64,000 nucleotides of DNA from Grammothele lineata (taxonomy: Eukaryota > Basidiomycota > Agaricomycetes > Polyporales > Polyporaceae). Of the stretch, positions 9,308-20,627 are shown one piece after another (within the stretch, counting starts at the first letter, position 1; each line of letters begins with the position of its first letter). Made by a program: the position numbers and the translations under genes. The DNA is taken from NCBI GenBank assembly GCA_002150815.3, contig NDFF03000155.1, positions 89,505 through 153,504 of the forward strand. The letters run 5' to 3'. The notes below the pieces were generated by a model. That model did no database searches and was not told the DNA's origin. It saw only the letters and a list, made by a program, of their open reading frames with translations.

Positions 9308-12300
9308 CTAGAAAATGTCTACAACGCCACGGCGAGGTGAGAGGACAGCAACAACCTTTCCGAACCCAAGAAGCTCCCCGCCACGCGTCGCAACAAGCTC
9401 TCCCCCGCTGTTGTCCTCGACACCCATAAGCGTTTCGACGTTAGTCGACACGAGCGCGAGCGCGTCAGTCTTCGACAACGCGCCACCCGAATCTAGTACG
9501 GCCTGAGAAAATGCGAGAAGGTTGTGTAAAGAGTCGGACCGAGGTTGAATGGATCGAACTTACCCATGCAGCGTCGAACCGCGCGTTAAGTACCTTGTCT
9601 GCAAACGGCGCGCCCAATCCTACTACTACGCCATGCTTGCGCAGAACGTCAATCTGACCCTCTGAGAGGGGCGGACCAGGAAGTCTATTGCACATCACAT
9701 CTATAAATCATTTCCACGTCGGACTCAACAAATGCGCCAGAGCACTTACATTCTGCGCGAATCCCAGAACATCGGGAGGGGGCGGGGCATCGTCAGGATG
9801 ACGCCTACGCCTGCCTCGCCCAGCTCGCGCGCGAGAAGGTGCGCCTCCATCGCGCCGACGAACGTGAACTGGAGCTTGTGTTCCAAACCGAGCTCACGCT
9901 CGACTTCGTACTTGAGCGCGACGAGTGTGGCCATGATGTCCGCGCTTTGCACGTCCACCACGAGCGGTGCTTCGCCCTGCGGTGGCCTCCGTCAGCGCTC
10001 TCCACAACCATACCGAGAAGATATAGTCGAATCCGCTTACGCACTTTCCTGATCTTGTCGCACCACTCCCCAAGTTCGCCCTCGGCCTGGTGCAGCAGCA
10101 TCTGACGGAGCGCCCCGATCTGCGTGCTCACGCTCGGCTTCCCCACCGGGGAGATCGCGATGTGTAGCGCGCTGCTCTTCTGGACGATCGCGCCCTCTTC
10201 GAGCTTGTGCGCCGCGCCGAGCGAGAACGCCGTGCTGACCCCGCGAAGGAAACCTCCACTCGCGGGCGAAGCGATTCCGGTGGTGACACCCGCGCGGTAC
10301 GCGATCCTGTTAAGTCGTGAGCATCTCAATGGTATCTACGCATATATTAGAGAGGGAAGGACGTACTGTGCGTTCCGCGTCGCAAACAACAGCCCGTCCT
10401 CAGCCCTCACAACGCCGCCCATCCCGCCCGCAAGAGGCGGCAGCTCCGCCGTGAGCCCGTCAGGCGCGGTGCCGTCCTTGGTGCTGACCTCCTTTGGGTT
10501 CTGGATTTCGTCTGTGCTGAGCTCCGATCCGACCGTCGCGAGTCCCGGGGTGAGCGCGCCGCCGTCGAGGTCGAGGACGGCGACGGTGGAAGCGTCGCGG
10601 AGGACATGCTCGACGCAAGGAGCAGAGCGAGAGCCAACACAGACGACGCGACCTCCGCGGACGACTGCGTACGCGCGTCTTGTGTCCTCCGATTGTGAGT
10701 CCGAGTGGATGCTTGAGCTCGAGCCGCTATCCGTGGTAGGGGGGAAGACCTGCACGACGCGCAACGTCCCGTCCTCGTCCCACTCCCGTGCATACACCCA
10801 ACTCACGTTCGCGAACACCACCGTTCCACTCTCATGTGCGCGCACCCGCTGCCGCGGTTCGAGCGGAGGCAGCCCGTCATACTCGAGTGTCTCCTCCTTC
10901 TCGCGTTCGAAGTCCGGGACGCGCGGAATGCGCTGAGAGGACGCGGGCTTCGGGCGAGCGACGACAGGAGAGGGGAGCTGTGGGACGCCGTCGATCCACA
11001 CTTGGCGAGGGGTTGCGCCGAGTGCGAGGGGATGGCTGTCCCAGAGAACAAGATCTGTCGGGATGAGGAGAGAAAGGTCAGTAGAGCGCAAAGTTGGATT
11101 GTAAGTTAGATAATCGTACCTGCGTCGTATCCTGGAAGATCCGCGAAAGATCCAACTTCAGTCGTGGTATGTGGGGATGCGGAAAGGTAGCACGCACCTT
11201 CCTTCACGTACCCGATCCTGTGATCCATCCCGAGAACAGAGGCTGGAGTCGTCGTCACAGCAGCGAGCGCGATGTTCGGAGGGAGACCGTAATAGTGCGC
11301 CTGCTGCGCCTCCCACAGCAGGAAGCGCGAGTCAAGCACGGGGTGGTCCGACTGTACATGCGTCGGTCGGGGATTAAGGATAACCGGTAACCACTCATCA
11401 GTGTCCGTCTTTAATGAAAGAGAGAAGATATGCACCTTCAAGACGACCTTGAACCCGTGCTCAGCCACAATGCGCGGTGCGAACTCGGACGCGCGGAACG
11501 CCTCGCGCTTGAAACGGCCGTGCCGCGCGAAGAGCGCGACAGCCGGGGGACCGCCTACACCCGTGCCTCATCATCAGCTTGCTGTGCGGAGAGCAAATCG
11601 AAGAGAGGTAAGGAGATACGTACCGTATGTAGCCTTGACAGTGTCCGGGGCGAGGTATACCTCGGTGGCGTGGTGGAACGCGGCTATGGGGAACTCGAAC
11701 TCGTTCGAGAGCTGTGTATGCGGAAGTTAGTCGACAAGCACATGGAGTCGGTAAGAGTGGCGTACCCGGACGAGACTGTCTAGGTCTACCGTCTCATAGC
11801 AATGGATGTGGACCTATGACGCAGATTCAGCGGTAGCAACAGCAACACAGAGGTGTGGGGACTTGTACACAAACCTTAACACGGCCTCTTAGAACGTCGA
11901 CCAACGCCTCCCACCGCAAGTCGTCCGGGAACTCGCCCAGCCCAGCCCAGTTGCCGCTCTCCGCCTGCGCGCAGTAGTCGTCCTGAGCGCGTTTAATCTG
12001 GCGAGCGTGCTCGTATCTGCGATGGCTACGATCAGATCGGGTCCTGAGGGAAGATCGAATGAGATGTGACCAACGCCTGTCGGAAGGCCCACGCGGTGTC
12101 CATTCGTGTGCCACCGTATACCTCCCCTGTTGTGCCTATCAGTGACGCGCGGGAAAGTCTCACGACGCGACGAACGCACCTGGGTTCTCCCCACACGCAT
12201 GCCTACACAACAGCAAACAGTACCACGTCATTGATTACGCCCCAGCACTCAAATGCGGACACTTACTTCATGTGTCTATACCGGAAGTGTGTCTCGGGAT

Positions 12301-13439
12301 CGTACGCCGTCCTGTTGGTCTCGTACGGGTTCTCAAGAAGCATGCTAGTCGGGGAACGTTGAGCGGTAGGACGGAGCTTGATGACGACTGCTTGGCCTCC
12401 GATGGCGTTTTCGGACCCGGGGAGAACGAGAGAAGTCTGGAGGAAGCGAGATTAGCGCGTCGTCGCAGGATAGCACTTGAGGGGGCTGACCGTAACGCCA
12501 CCTGCGGCACTCAGCCGGTACGCCTCGTCGTGGGTGTTCAGGGCGTCGAGCGCACGGATCCACTGGCATAAATCAGGCGTCAGAGGATGCTAAGACTTCA
12601 CGGAGCACCGAGCGTACAGGGAGGATCGGGCCTTGGTAAGAGTTCCCGTCGAGCGCACCCATCGTGACAGGGAGAGAATACACGCCACTGCAGACGAGTG
12701 TCAGCAGGCGAGTGGAAAACCACCCTAGAAGAGTTACGTACAGATGGCTGTGCATGTCGATGATGCTGGAAAATGGAGAGACGTAAGACGAAGCGGACGT
12801 GCGTGTGGGCAAGAAGGCGGGGGTTACCCAGGAGAGACCCAGCGTCCCTCTGCATCTACGTGGGTGTATGCGTCGGAATCGAGCCCGTCAAAAGATACAT
12901 GACCGATCTGCTTGATGAGACCGCCGTCGAGGAGGATGTCGCCGTGGATGACCTGGGTACCGTCCTCGTCTCCAGTCCAGATGCTCGCGTTCTACCATAG
13001 GGTCGGAGATCACGTTGAACGAAACGTACTGGCAAACGAGGATGAAGTATGGGCTCACCGTAATGAGAGTCGGCTTGGTGCCCTGGACGAAGCGGTCCGA
13101 GTGTTCCCGATCGTAGAAGTTGGGCGGCGGGCCGGGTCTTGCGCTCAGCATCCGACACTTGTCGAGTCCCGCAGCGATGTGCGGCGGAGGGACGTGGCGC
13201 TGTGTGCTATCATCGAGACCGGGGAAGTGATCGGTAGCGATACCTGTATAAAGAAGACCGGCCAAAGTAGCTCCAGCGAGGATCAAGAGCCGTAACCTGC
13301 GCGGTGCACGCCACGCTGTCTGTCGACGCTCAGCGAGATACATACCTCCCGCACCGACACGTCGACACGAGCAAGAGCGTAGTGGGGTAGAGATGTGGGA
13401 GGAATTGGAGGACACAGAAAAAGCGTCGCATGATCCCAC
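9308..13439 (-). CDS. Membrane-anchored metal-dependent amidohydrolase, copy A (CE9-like)
   Basis: Nineteen exons, placed by comparison with copies B and C: 13439-13059, 12991-12828, 12765-12742, 12687-12618, 12562-12491, 12436-12267, 12202-12180, 12126-12075, 12016-11875, 11813-11766, 11711-11624, 11554-11436, 11351-11198, 11131-11120, 11054-10367, 10306-10045, 9976-9750, 9684-9564, 9502-9308. This gives 1003 aa, or 971 aa from the Met at 13343, which matches the paralogues better. A hydrophobic segment (LLILAGATLAGLLYTGIA) near the N-terminus suggests a type II anchor. Metal-site motifs are D-M-H-S-H, IHCYETVD, FHHATE and SDHPVL. Basidiomycete relatives are usually labelled carbohydrate esterase family 9 or imidazolonepropionase-like; the substrate is unknown. 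All splice phases close and the frame is intact. Confidence 0.85.
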
Positions 13440-13735
13440 ATTCCGGACTCATCAGGGCCATGGTCGGTGCGGTCCTCATCGCTCCCTCGAGCACCCGGAG
13501 GCAGAACAACCCGTGTCGGGCGCCTACTTGCTTGAAGTCTTGGCCAGCCGCGTCTTCAGAATTTCCCGCACGCGCGAGCGTGTGGCAGCATGACCGTCCT
13601 TAGTTCGATTCCCGATGCGGGCACTCATATTTTTCAGCGGTCACCATCGACCCGCTGAAAGTGTTGCAGAGCAGATTCTGTTACAAGGGAGAGATATTAT
13701 CGTCGGACGCGGAGACGGGATCCTGAACCTCGAGC

Positions 13736-15255
13736 TCACTGTAGTTCAAAGAACTCCGGAAGCTTGCCCCACAACGCCTGCCTCGTCTCCGCCACCCACT
13801 CCCGCAGCGTAATCGCGCAACGCCCACACAACCCCTTCGCCTCCGCTCTCCCGCCCCTGCCCCAAAGCCTCTGAGCCGCCTGCTGCCCCACCACCCGCTC
13901 CCAATCCATACAGTCCTTCAACGCCCTCAACACGTCCCGCCTCCTCGCATGCCGCCGCCACGCCTCCTCCATCAACACCCTCGCAAACTCGAAGCACGGG
14001 TACGCCCGCCAGTCGTCCCACTCCTCCCCGGCGGACACGGGCGGGGCGCTCGGCCAGTTCCACCATGGCCAGCATTCGGCGGAGAGCGCGCGCCCGGGGG
14101 CGTCGGGGGCGAGGAGGGTGCGGCGCGCGAAGTCTTCGAGGCGGGCGCACCCGCGCATGTACTGCAGGAGCGTGGCGCGGTCGAGCGTGTCCCAACGCGC
14201 GAGCCGCGTCGTGCGTAACGCCGTCCCTACGTTCCCGCCTGGCCCCGTCACCCCTGTTCCGAGCGGAAGAGCGGGAGCGAGAAAGGGGAGGCGCGCACCT
14301 TCCCCGCCCGCTTCCGCACCTCCTCTTCCGAGAAGCGACCAGTCTTCGTCCGCCCTGATCCGCGAGAGCTGGTAGAGCGCCGCTGGTAGCACCTCTACGC
14401 ACCCAAACTCCTCTGCGAACGCGAGCGCCGTCACGGGCTCAGGGACGCACTCCGCGAGGAGCCTGGGCCCTTCCGCTGGCCCGCCCGAGTGATTCAAGGC
14501 CGAGGACGACGACGAAGAGGCGAAGGACGGAGAGGAAGCGATGGAGATAGCCTCCATGATGGCCTCCGCTTCCGCTTCCTGGCGATCCCACTCGTGCAGG
14601 GTGCGCGGCCAGTCATCCGTTACGTGTTGTATGAGGCGTGCGCGTAGCGCGTCCATGAGGTACTTGCCCGCAAGCCGTGTCGCGCCCGCGATCTCAAGAG
14701 GCGTGTCCGGGTCGAGTCTGCGGAAGGGCAGTTTCCTACATCAGGGGTGTCAGCATGTGAGGAGACGAGAACGGAGGGGAGGAGGGGAGAGGGAGAGAGG
14801 GAAAAGGGAGGGCAAAAGTAGAGGGGCAGAAAGGATAGGAAGAAGAGGGGCACGTACGCGGGGTTGTACAGGTAGGTCAGGATGCGCGCGAGGTCCGCCG
14901 CGTTGTCTCCCGGCATATGTACGACAGGAACGCCGTCTTGCACATCTGCGCCGTCGCAATCCGCGGTCGCATCCTCGAAAAGATGCTCGAATACCGGCGA
15001 GTGGTGTCGGAGGAGGAACTTGTGGACGCGGAAGACGACGTAGCGCGCGGTTGCGGGTGCCTGGGCTGCGGTGCTGGTACAAGGAGTACCGGACGAAGGG
15101 GAGAAGGGCGAGCACGAGGGCGCGGCCGTGGGTGGCGCAGGAGATGCGGCTTGGGCAAGGAGGAGGACATCGCCGTCGGAGAAGTCGAGCTCGGGATGGC
15201 GCTCGACAAGCGCGTCGGGACCCAGGCTGGCGCGGAGGTCGTACGCGTACATCAC
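13736..15255 (-). CDS. BTB/POZ domain protein, divergent member (BTB4)
   Basis: Exons 15255-14858 and 14735-13736, 465 aa, with the family's phase-2 intron, here 122 bp long and purine-rich. The BTB part shows LDFSDGDVLL, FRVHKFLLRHHSPVFEHLF and DGVPVVHMPGDN. The C-terminal part shows TRLAGKYLMDALRARLIQHV, DDWPRTLHEWD, ALAFAEEFGCVEVLPAA, a Cys pair (LCGRC) and WGKLPEFFEL. It is longer than the others (about 390 aa) because of Pro/Ala-rich, Ser-rich and Gly-rich inserts. Its third-position G+C is much higher than in BTB1-3, so it is an older or differently evolving copy. An alternative start is the next Met at 15252. Confidence 0.85.
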
Positions 15256-15705
15256 AGGTACTGGGGAGAGCTATAGGGTGTTGTGTCAGTGGTCTACAGT
15301 GACCAAACTGTTTTGAAGAGGGGGATAGGGGGCGCACTCTTTACATGAGCCTTGAAGTATGCAGAGGACGGCTCAACTACATTCGGTAGCTTTCACCGCG
15401 GCAAGGGGCTGAATGTATGCGACTCAAACCCCCTGTACACGCCGCCAATTGATATCAGCATTGAAACATTGCGGAGTCTACAGTCTGTACGCTACAGGGA
15501 ATTATGATCGAGTCCGCAACGGTATCGGATCTGCCTCAAGGCACTCACCAGAGCGAAAGCATTGATCACGATTTGATTGTGCTTCATCGCGAGTTGTAAC
15601 CGCCAACAATAGGGAGATGTATGGTGCCTTCAGCCATGAATGGGGTTTGCAGGAGTGAACGGGTCGGATAGATCTCGCCCAGATCATGAGAGTAGACCGT
15701 AAGCC
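15256..15705. other. Intergenic, upstream region of BTB4
   Basis: Divergent space between BTB4 and the retroposon. It ends in the left target-site copy at 15706-15720. No gene is seen. Confidence 0.45.
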
Positions 15706-15720
15706 GAGACAGTCGCGCGC

Positions 15721-16770
15721 CATCCCTCCTTGACGCCGTACCACCATCACCTCCCCGGCGCTTACGCCCGCGTCCTTCGGGCGAGTCGCTGTCCCCGCCA
15801 TTGTCACTCATCGCGGGGCTCCTTAACCTACCAAACCCCTCTTAATTCCATCCGAGAGCGACTCTCCTCGCCGCTTCTCGAAGATCCGTACCATCACCGG
15901 CGCCGGCCGCCATCAACACGTTCAACTTTCCCCACCCATCCTTCCTCTGCCCTCGTCAAACCCCACAACCCCCGGAGTGTAACCCCTTGACGGTAGCCTG
16001 CCTGTAAGGGCTGAGAGCCCCTAAGACCCGTGAGCCTCTAACGAGAATCCCCTGCCGCCCACCAGCGGTGGGCTAATCGATTGGTTCGTCGAGGAACGTC
16101 CTCGAGGTTATCTTCCTCGGTAAGCGGCGGAAATCAGCGGGCCTGGGTGTGCGGTAGATGCCAAACCAGTGCAGGTGAGACCTTGTGGGCGAGGTTTGTC
16201 GTGGCAACCAATTCCCCCGCCAGCGAGCGGGTGCCCGGGGTCGTTATACGCGTTCGAGCTGAGAGGGCTGAAGAGTCTTGGGGACAGCACTGCCCCTTGA
16301 CAGTATACGCCAGAACCAGCGCGCTGAGAGCCCCGGGGTTTCGAGGCAGACCCAGAAGGTGGGAGGGCTGCTGGGGGTAACGGGTCACAGGAGCGACGCC
16401 GATGCCGTGAGGGGCTAGGGATAGGGGGAGCTGGGGAGGGGGCTGATGAACACACACATTCTCTGCACCGGAAACGTGCGGCACGTTCAATGCCGTCGAT
16501 CAGACAACTCCGAGAGGGTGTAAAGGGGGCAAGGGGCAATGCTGGTTCCCTATGGGTCTTTTTTCCGTCGCTCATGGTGGATGGGTTGGGGTATTAGGGA
16601 GTTCCCTGTCTAGCGAGAGCGGGGCTCGGTCTGGTTTGGACTTTATTCTCGTGGGGTTCTACCCCCGCCCGCCCTGACTTTTGTCGCGGGTCCCGTATGT
16701 ACGGCGTACAGAAAGGTTCGGGATATAATACACCTATTATTTGATTCAAAAAAAAAAAAAAAAAAAAAAA
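15721..16770 (+). mobile_element. Non-coding poly(A) retroposon (SINE or truncated LINE) with 15-bp target duplication
   Basis: The element ends in a run of 23 A (16748-16770). It is bracketed by two identical copies of GAGACAGTCGCGCGC, at 15706-15720 and 16771-16785, so it is a 1,050-bp unit inserted by target-primed reverse transcription. It contains no long open frame. The last 250 bases look like a LINE 3' untranslated region, and the first part may be a LINE 5' region, so an internally deleted Tad1/L1-type derivative is possible. It landed about 140 bp upstream of the BTB5 start. Confidence 0.85.
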
Positions 16771-16814
16771 GAGACAGTCGCGCGCAGCCGTTACGACGCC
16801 GTTACGAACGCGAC

Positions 16815-16857
16815 TGGTCACTGGTCACCTCATCCCGTAACGCGTGAGTGTCGCGTT
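16815..16857 (+). promoter_or_regulatory. Conserved upstream element of BTB5
   Basis: The block GGTCAC...AACGCGTGAG-x-GTCGCG lies about 70-110 bases before the BTB5 ATG. Related blocks precede BTB6, BTB7 and BTB8. It is a candidate shared promoter element. Function is inferred from conservation only. Confidence 0.5.
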
Positions 16858-16923
16858 TTCCGCAGCGCCTTTCGCCTAGATCTCGTCTTCCCGACATTCT
16901 GGCCCAATTTGATCAGTCTCGAC

Positions 16924-18144
16924 ATGTCCGCCCTCGCCTCTGCCGCGCTCGAGCAGCATCCAAGCCTCTACTTTCCCAATGGCGACATCATACTCGCCGT
17001 CAAACTCGCCCCTCTGCCTCAACCCACCTCCAGCTCAACCCACGCTTGCGGGACGGGGGACCGGTACCGAATCTACCGCGTGCACAAGTTCCTCCTCTGC
17101 CGCCATTCCCAAGTTTTCGCCAACATGTTTGCCGACGCTGTACCGGGCCGGGGCTCTCATGACGGTGTTCCGATGGTGGAGGTGATCGGTGACGATCCCG
17201 AGGTGTTCTCTCAGATGATCAGCTTTTTCTACGATCCTTCGTGAGCATCCTCTCCTCTCCTTCGACAGGTTTTTACTGATACCCCGCCCAGGGAGCTGCA
17301 GCTGAAACGCAAAGACCCTGATAAACCTCTCGTCCTCGCACCCCTCGTCCGCCTCGCAAGCAAATACCTCGTCGACTCCCTCCGCACCTTCCTCATTCGT
17401 AGTGTCGTCGAGGACTGGCCACTTACGTTGGAGGAGTGGGACGTACATATGGCCGAAGAGCAGGCGATGGAAAGGATGCGTAGCCCCGAAGCCGACCCAG
17501 AGGAGAGCCTTCCACCCATGTACCACTGCCTTCCGGAGCCCGCGTCTGCGATCCGGTTCGCGGTCGAGTTCGGGTGCGAGGAGATCCTCCCTGCCGCGTT
17601 CTATCAACTTGCGCGTACGCCGTTTTTCCATGACTGGACTCCCGGCCAGCCCATTCCACTCCACCACTCACGCCCAGCAAAATGGTTGATCCTAACCGAT
17701 GACGACCTCCGTCGCTATCTTGCTGGCTGCACACGCCTGCGCGTGAGTCTGACGAACGCATATAGTGACCCCCAGACAGTATCGTATTGCGTCTCTGATA
17801 TACTCGACTATGGCTGCGAGTACTCTACGGGCTGGACGTATCAATTTATCTCGTCGGACTCGGAGACGGATTCCTCTTCCTCGACCGAAACTACGCGGCC
17901 GTGCCATGGCGTCATCTGGGAGGTGTTCAACACCGAGTTCAGCCCCAAGCAACTTATGGAAAGCCTTGATCCTCTTTCCTGGTACCTGAAACTCCTTGAA
18001 CATAAGAAGCTCTTCAGTGATGAGATTTACGATGAGCGTGAGACGGCTCCATGCGAGCAGTGCCGGATCCGGCTTTCACGATATGTCACAAAGCGACGGA
18101 GGGATATTTGGGGCTCGTTGGAGGACACGTTCGCCCCTCGTTGA
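16924..18144 (+). CDS. BTB/POZ domain protein (BTB5)
   Basis: Exons 16924-17240 and 17292-18144, 389 aa. The phase-2 intron has a gtgagc donor that follows the codons for YDPS. The BTB part (residues about 10-105) shows LYFPNGDIIL, YRVHKFLLCRHSQVFANMF and DGVPMVEVIGDDPEVF. The C-terminal region has VRLASKYLVDSLRTFLIRSV, EDWPLTLEEWD, AIRFAVEFGCEEILPAAFYQ, an acidic Ser-rich insert, then CEQC and WGSLEDTF. It is the first of four tandem plus-strand copies and forms a subgroup with BTB6 and BTB7. A retroposon separates its proximal promoter from the DNA further upstream. Confidence 0.88.
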
Positions 18145-18296
18145 AAGTCAGAGCGGGTCGCTTGGGTGAGTGGCTCCTGGTCAAACCGTTTTCTCGGGTC
18201 TGACTGTATTCGCAGCGTTATAGTCGTCGCGTCTTCCAGGTTCCACGGTCTTCTTGTTGGTCGCCTCGCCACGTTGCATACACTGTATCTTGTACG
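18145..18296 (+). other. Probable 3' UTR of BTB5 with an intron at 18166-18215
   Basis: A gtgagt donor at 18166 and an attcgcag acceptor ending at 18215 define a 50-base intron after the stop codon. Equivalent pairs follow BTB6 (20366-20418) and BTB7 (29331-29385). Recurrence in three paralogues supports a real 3' UTR intron. Confidence 0.5.
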
Positions 18297-18301
18297 CTTG
18301 T

Positions 18302-18716
18302 TGTTACGCCGAGGCCAGCGTGGGCGCCTATGGGACGTACGTCGTGCACACGCGGTCGAGGGTCGAGGGATCTAGGAGGACGTACGCCGAAGAGGCGAAG
18401 TCGAGCGCTGTGGTAGAGGGCGAGCAACACACGGGTCTGTGGGGAGAGAGGCCTCGATTGGAAAAGGAGGTCAAACTGAGGAATGCCCTCAGGAAGACCC
18501 AAGCTATATAAGTACATGAGGACAATAACTATGGACGATCGCGAGAGAGTCCTAGACAATAGAGACAGGGGCGCGAGACGATGACTCCAAGTGAGTCACG
18601 ATGAGTCGTACGTACAATAGCGATGTTGAATCGCCGTGGGACCGAATGGTACAGAGGTTACGCTCATTGAGGAACAAGAAAGGAAAAAGAAAATACCGGG
18701 CAGGAATGTTGTAACA
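18302..18716 (+). mobile_element. Solo LTR, copy 1 (415 bp, 5-bp target duplication CTTGT)
   Basis: Termini are TGTTAC and GTAACA, a perfect 6-bp inverted repeat. The LTR is flanked by CTTGT on both sides (18297-18301 and 18717-18721). It contains a TATA-like ctatataag near 18505 and a GAGGTCAAACTGAGG block shared with copy 2. There is no internal coding region, so this is a solo LTR left by recombination. The family (gypsy or copia) cannot be decided from the LTR alone. Confidence 0.88.
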
Positions 18717-18721
18717 CTTGT

Positions 18722-19035
18722 CACTTTGGCCGCGTGTAATCATTCTTCTGGCGGCTCATTGAGGTCTGCTACACGCATACTGCTTATTCGATAAGTTTTT
18801 GGAACTTGCTTGTTCGATGTAGTACTAAGTAGTAGTACATCCATCAAGTTTACGGGGCGTGTCGACTATCTAGACAGGACATGACGGCTCGAGGAGGGTG
18901 CGATAACGATACGTTGCCGCACATTTCTTGCATCTTGTCTTTCAATGTCAATTGTCGGGCTGAAATTCTGAATGCCTGACGCGTCCGAATCTCGCGCGTA
19001 CCGGAGCAGGCTGTCACCGCACCGTTATGGACGCC
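18722..19035. other. Intergenic between solo LTR and BTB6 promoter
   Basis: AT-richer than its surroundings, with no gene seen. Confidence 0.4.
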
Positions 19036-19075
19036 ATCAGTCACTATCATAACGCGTGACGCGTCGTGTTTCCGC
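19036..19075 (+). promoter_or_regulatory. Conserved upstream element of BTB6
   Basis: AGTCACTATCAT, then AACGCGTGACGCGTCG, starting about 90 bases before the ATG. It closely matches the BTB7 block at 28006-28037. Confidence 0.5.
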
Positions 19076-19127
19076 GGAGGCACGGTCGTTCGGCTAGATT
19101 TTGTTCTCTGACTTGCTCAATTCACTG

Positions 19128-20344
19128 ATGTCTGCCTTTGCCTCCTCTACGCTCGAACAGCACCCCACTCTGTACTTTCCGCATGGAGACATAATCCTTG
19201 CTCTCAAACTCGCCCCTCTTCCTTCGACCGACCCTGCCACTGCAGCGACAGGCGCAGTCGGCACGCACCAGGACCGATACCAAGTCTATCGCGTGCACAA
19301 GTTTCTCCTCTCCCGTCATTCCCAGGTCTTCGCCAACATGTTCTCCGATTCTGCTCCCGGGAACTCTCACGAAGGTGTCCTGGTGGTCGAGATGATAGGC
19401 GACGACCCCGAGGTGTTCTCTCAGATGCTCAGTTTCCTCTACGGCCCCTCGTGAGTACTATCTCTTGCTTAAGTGCTTTCGCTCAGACCCTGCTCAGGGA
19501 CCTTCAGTTGAAACGCAAAGACCCCAAAAAGCCCGTCACTCTTTCTCCTCTCGTCCGCCTGGCAAGCAAATACCTCGTCGACTCCCTCCGCACCTATCTC
19601 ATTCGCAGCGTCGTCGAGGATTGGCCGCTCACTCTGGAGGAGTGGGACGTACATGTCGCTGAGCAAAAGGCCATGGAGACTGCTCGACTTTCCCTCACAA
19701 ACCAACAGGACCTCCCACCCGTACACCACTGCCTCCCGGAACCCGCGTCTGCGATCCGGTTCACAGTCGAGTTTGGGTGCGAGGAGATCCTCCCGGCGGC
19801 TTTTTACCAGCTCGCGCGCACGTCGATCAAAGAAGACTGGAGTGCCACATCTATTTCTTCCCATTCACGCCCTGCAAAGTGGTCCGTTCTCGACGGCGAC
19901 GATCTCCGATGCTACCTGGCTGGGTGCGAGAAGCTGCGAGAAGAGCTATGGCGTATCTCCAAGAGAGTTGAGCTGGCAGGCTTACCGTTTCGCAATCAGC
20001 ACTGCGAATACGTCGATGGTGAGCGGTACCAGTTCGTCGCACTGCCGGGCTCAGAGGAAACGGACCACGGCGGGCCGGGGGAAACCAAGAATCCATGCTA
20101 CGACACAATGGCCGAGGCTTTGAAGTTGAGCTTCGGATCCGGCAGACTTTGGGGGACGATTGATCCTTTTGCTTGGTACGTCGAGTGCGTGAATTACAAG
20201 AAGTACGTCAAGTGCGAGTGGCAGGCCGACAACGACGCCTGGGCGGCTCCATGCCCGTACTGCCGGGATGAGTTCTCGCAATACGTCTCAAAGGAAAGAC
20301 AGGAGATGTGGAACTCGTTGAAAAACACGTTCCGTTTCCCTTGA
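19128..20344 (+). CDS. BTB/POZ domain protein (BTB6)
   Basis: Exons 19128-19450 and 19498-20344, 389 aa. An in-frame Met at 19101 exists, but MSAFASSTLEQHP aligns with the starts of BTB5 and BTB7. The BTB part shows LYFPHGDIIL, YRVHKFLLSRHSQVFANMF and VVEMIGDDPEVF. The C-terminal part shows VRLASKYLVDSLRTYLIRSV, EDWPLTLEEWD, FGCEEILPAAFYQLAR, CPYC and WNSLKNTF. The frame is intact. Just downstream a solo LTR has inserted and was itself split by a Plavaka element, so BTB6 and BTB7 are now almost 8 kb apart although they were probably neighbours. Confidence 0.88.
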
Positions 20345-20627
20345 ACATTGCGGAGGTCCGCTGTGGTAGGTGTCTCACGTAGAGATTGTCTGCTTCGGGA
20401 CTGACGGTGTATTCGCAGCGCTACAGTCGTCGCTTCTTCCTGTTACGGCGACATCAGCAGATACCCGATTCCCTTAGGCCCTTAACGCCCTTAGATTTCA
20501 AGTTAAGAGCACTAATGATAGCAAGGCTGGCAAGATCAGCAAGGACTGTAAGGGCCCAACAAGGGCCGCTGCTGCCCTGGGCATCATCTATGAGTTACAT
20601 TTCCGTACTAGTAGCAGTACAAACTTA

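Noticed and set aside
11624..11711. Loss of a metal-ligand His in amidohydrolase A (FHHATE versus FHHAHE)
   Set aside because: In related amidohydrolases the conserved ligand is the earlier His of the H-x-T-E pattern as I know it, which is kept in copy A.
14541..15302. 253-codon plus-strand frame over BTB4
   Set aside because: Arg/Gly-rich shadow of the GC-rich BTB4 exons and intron.
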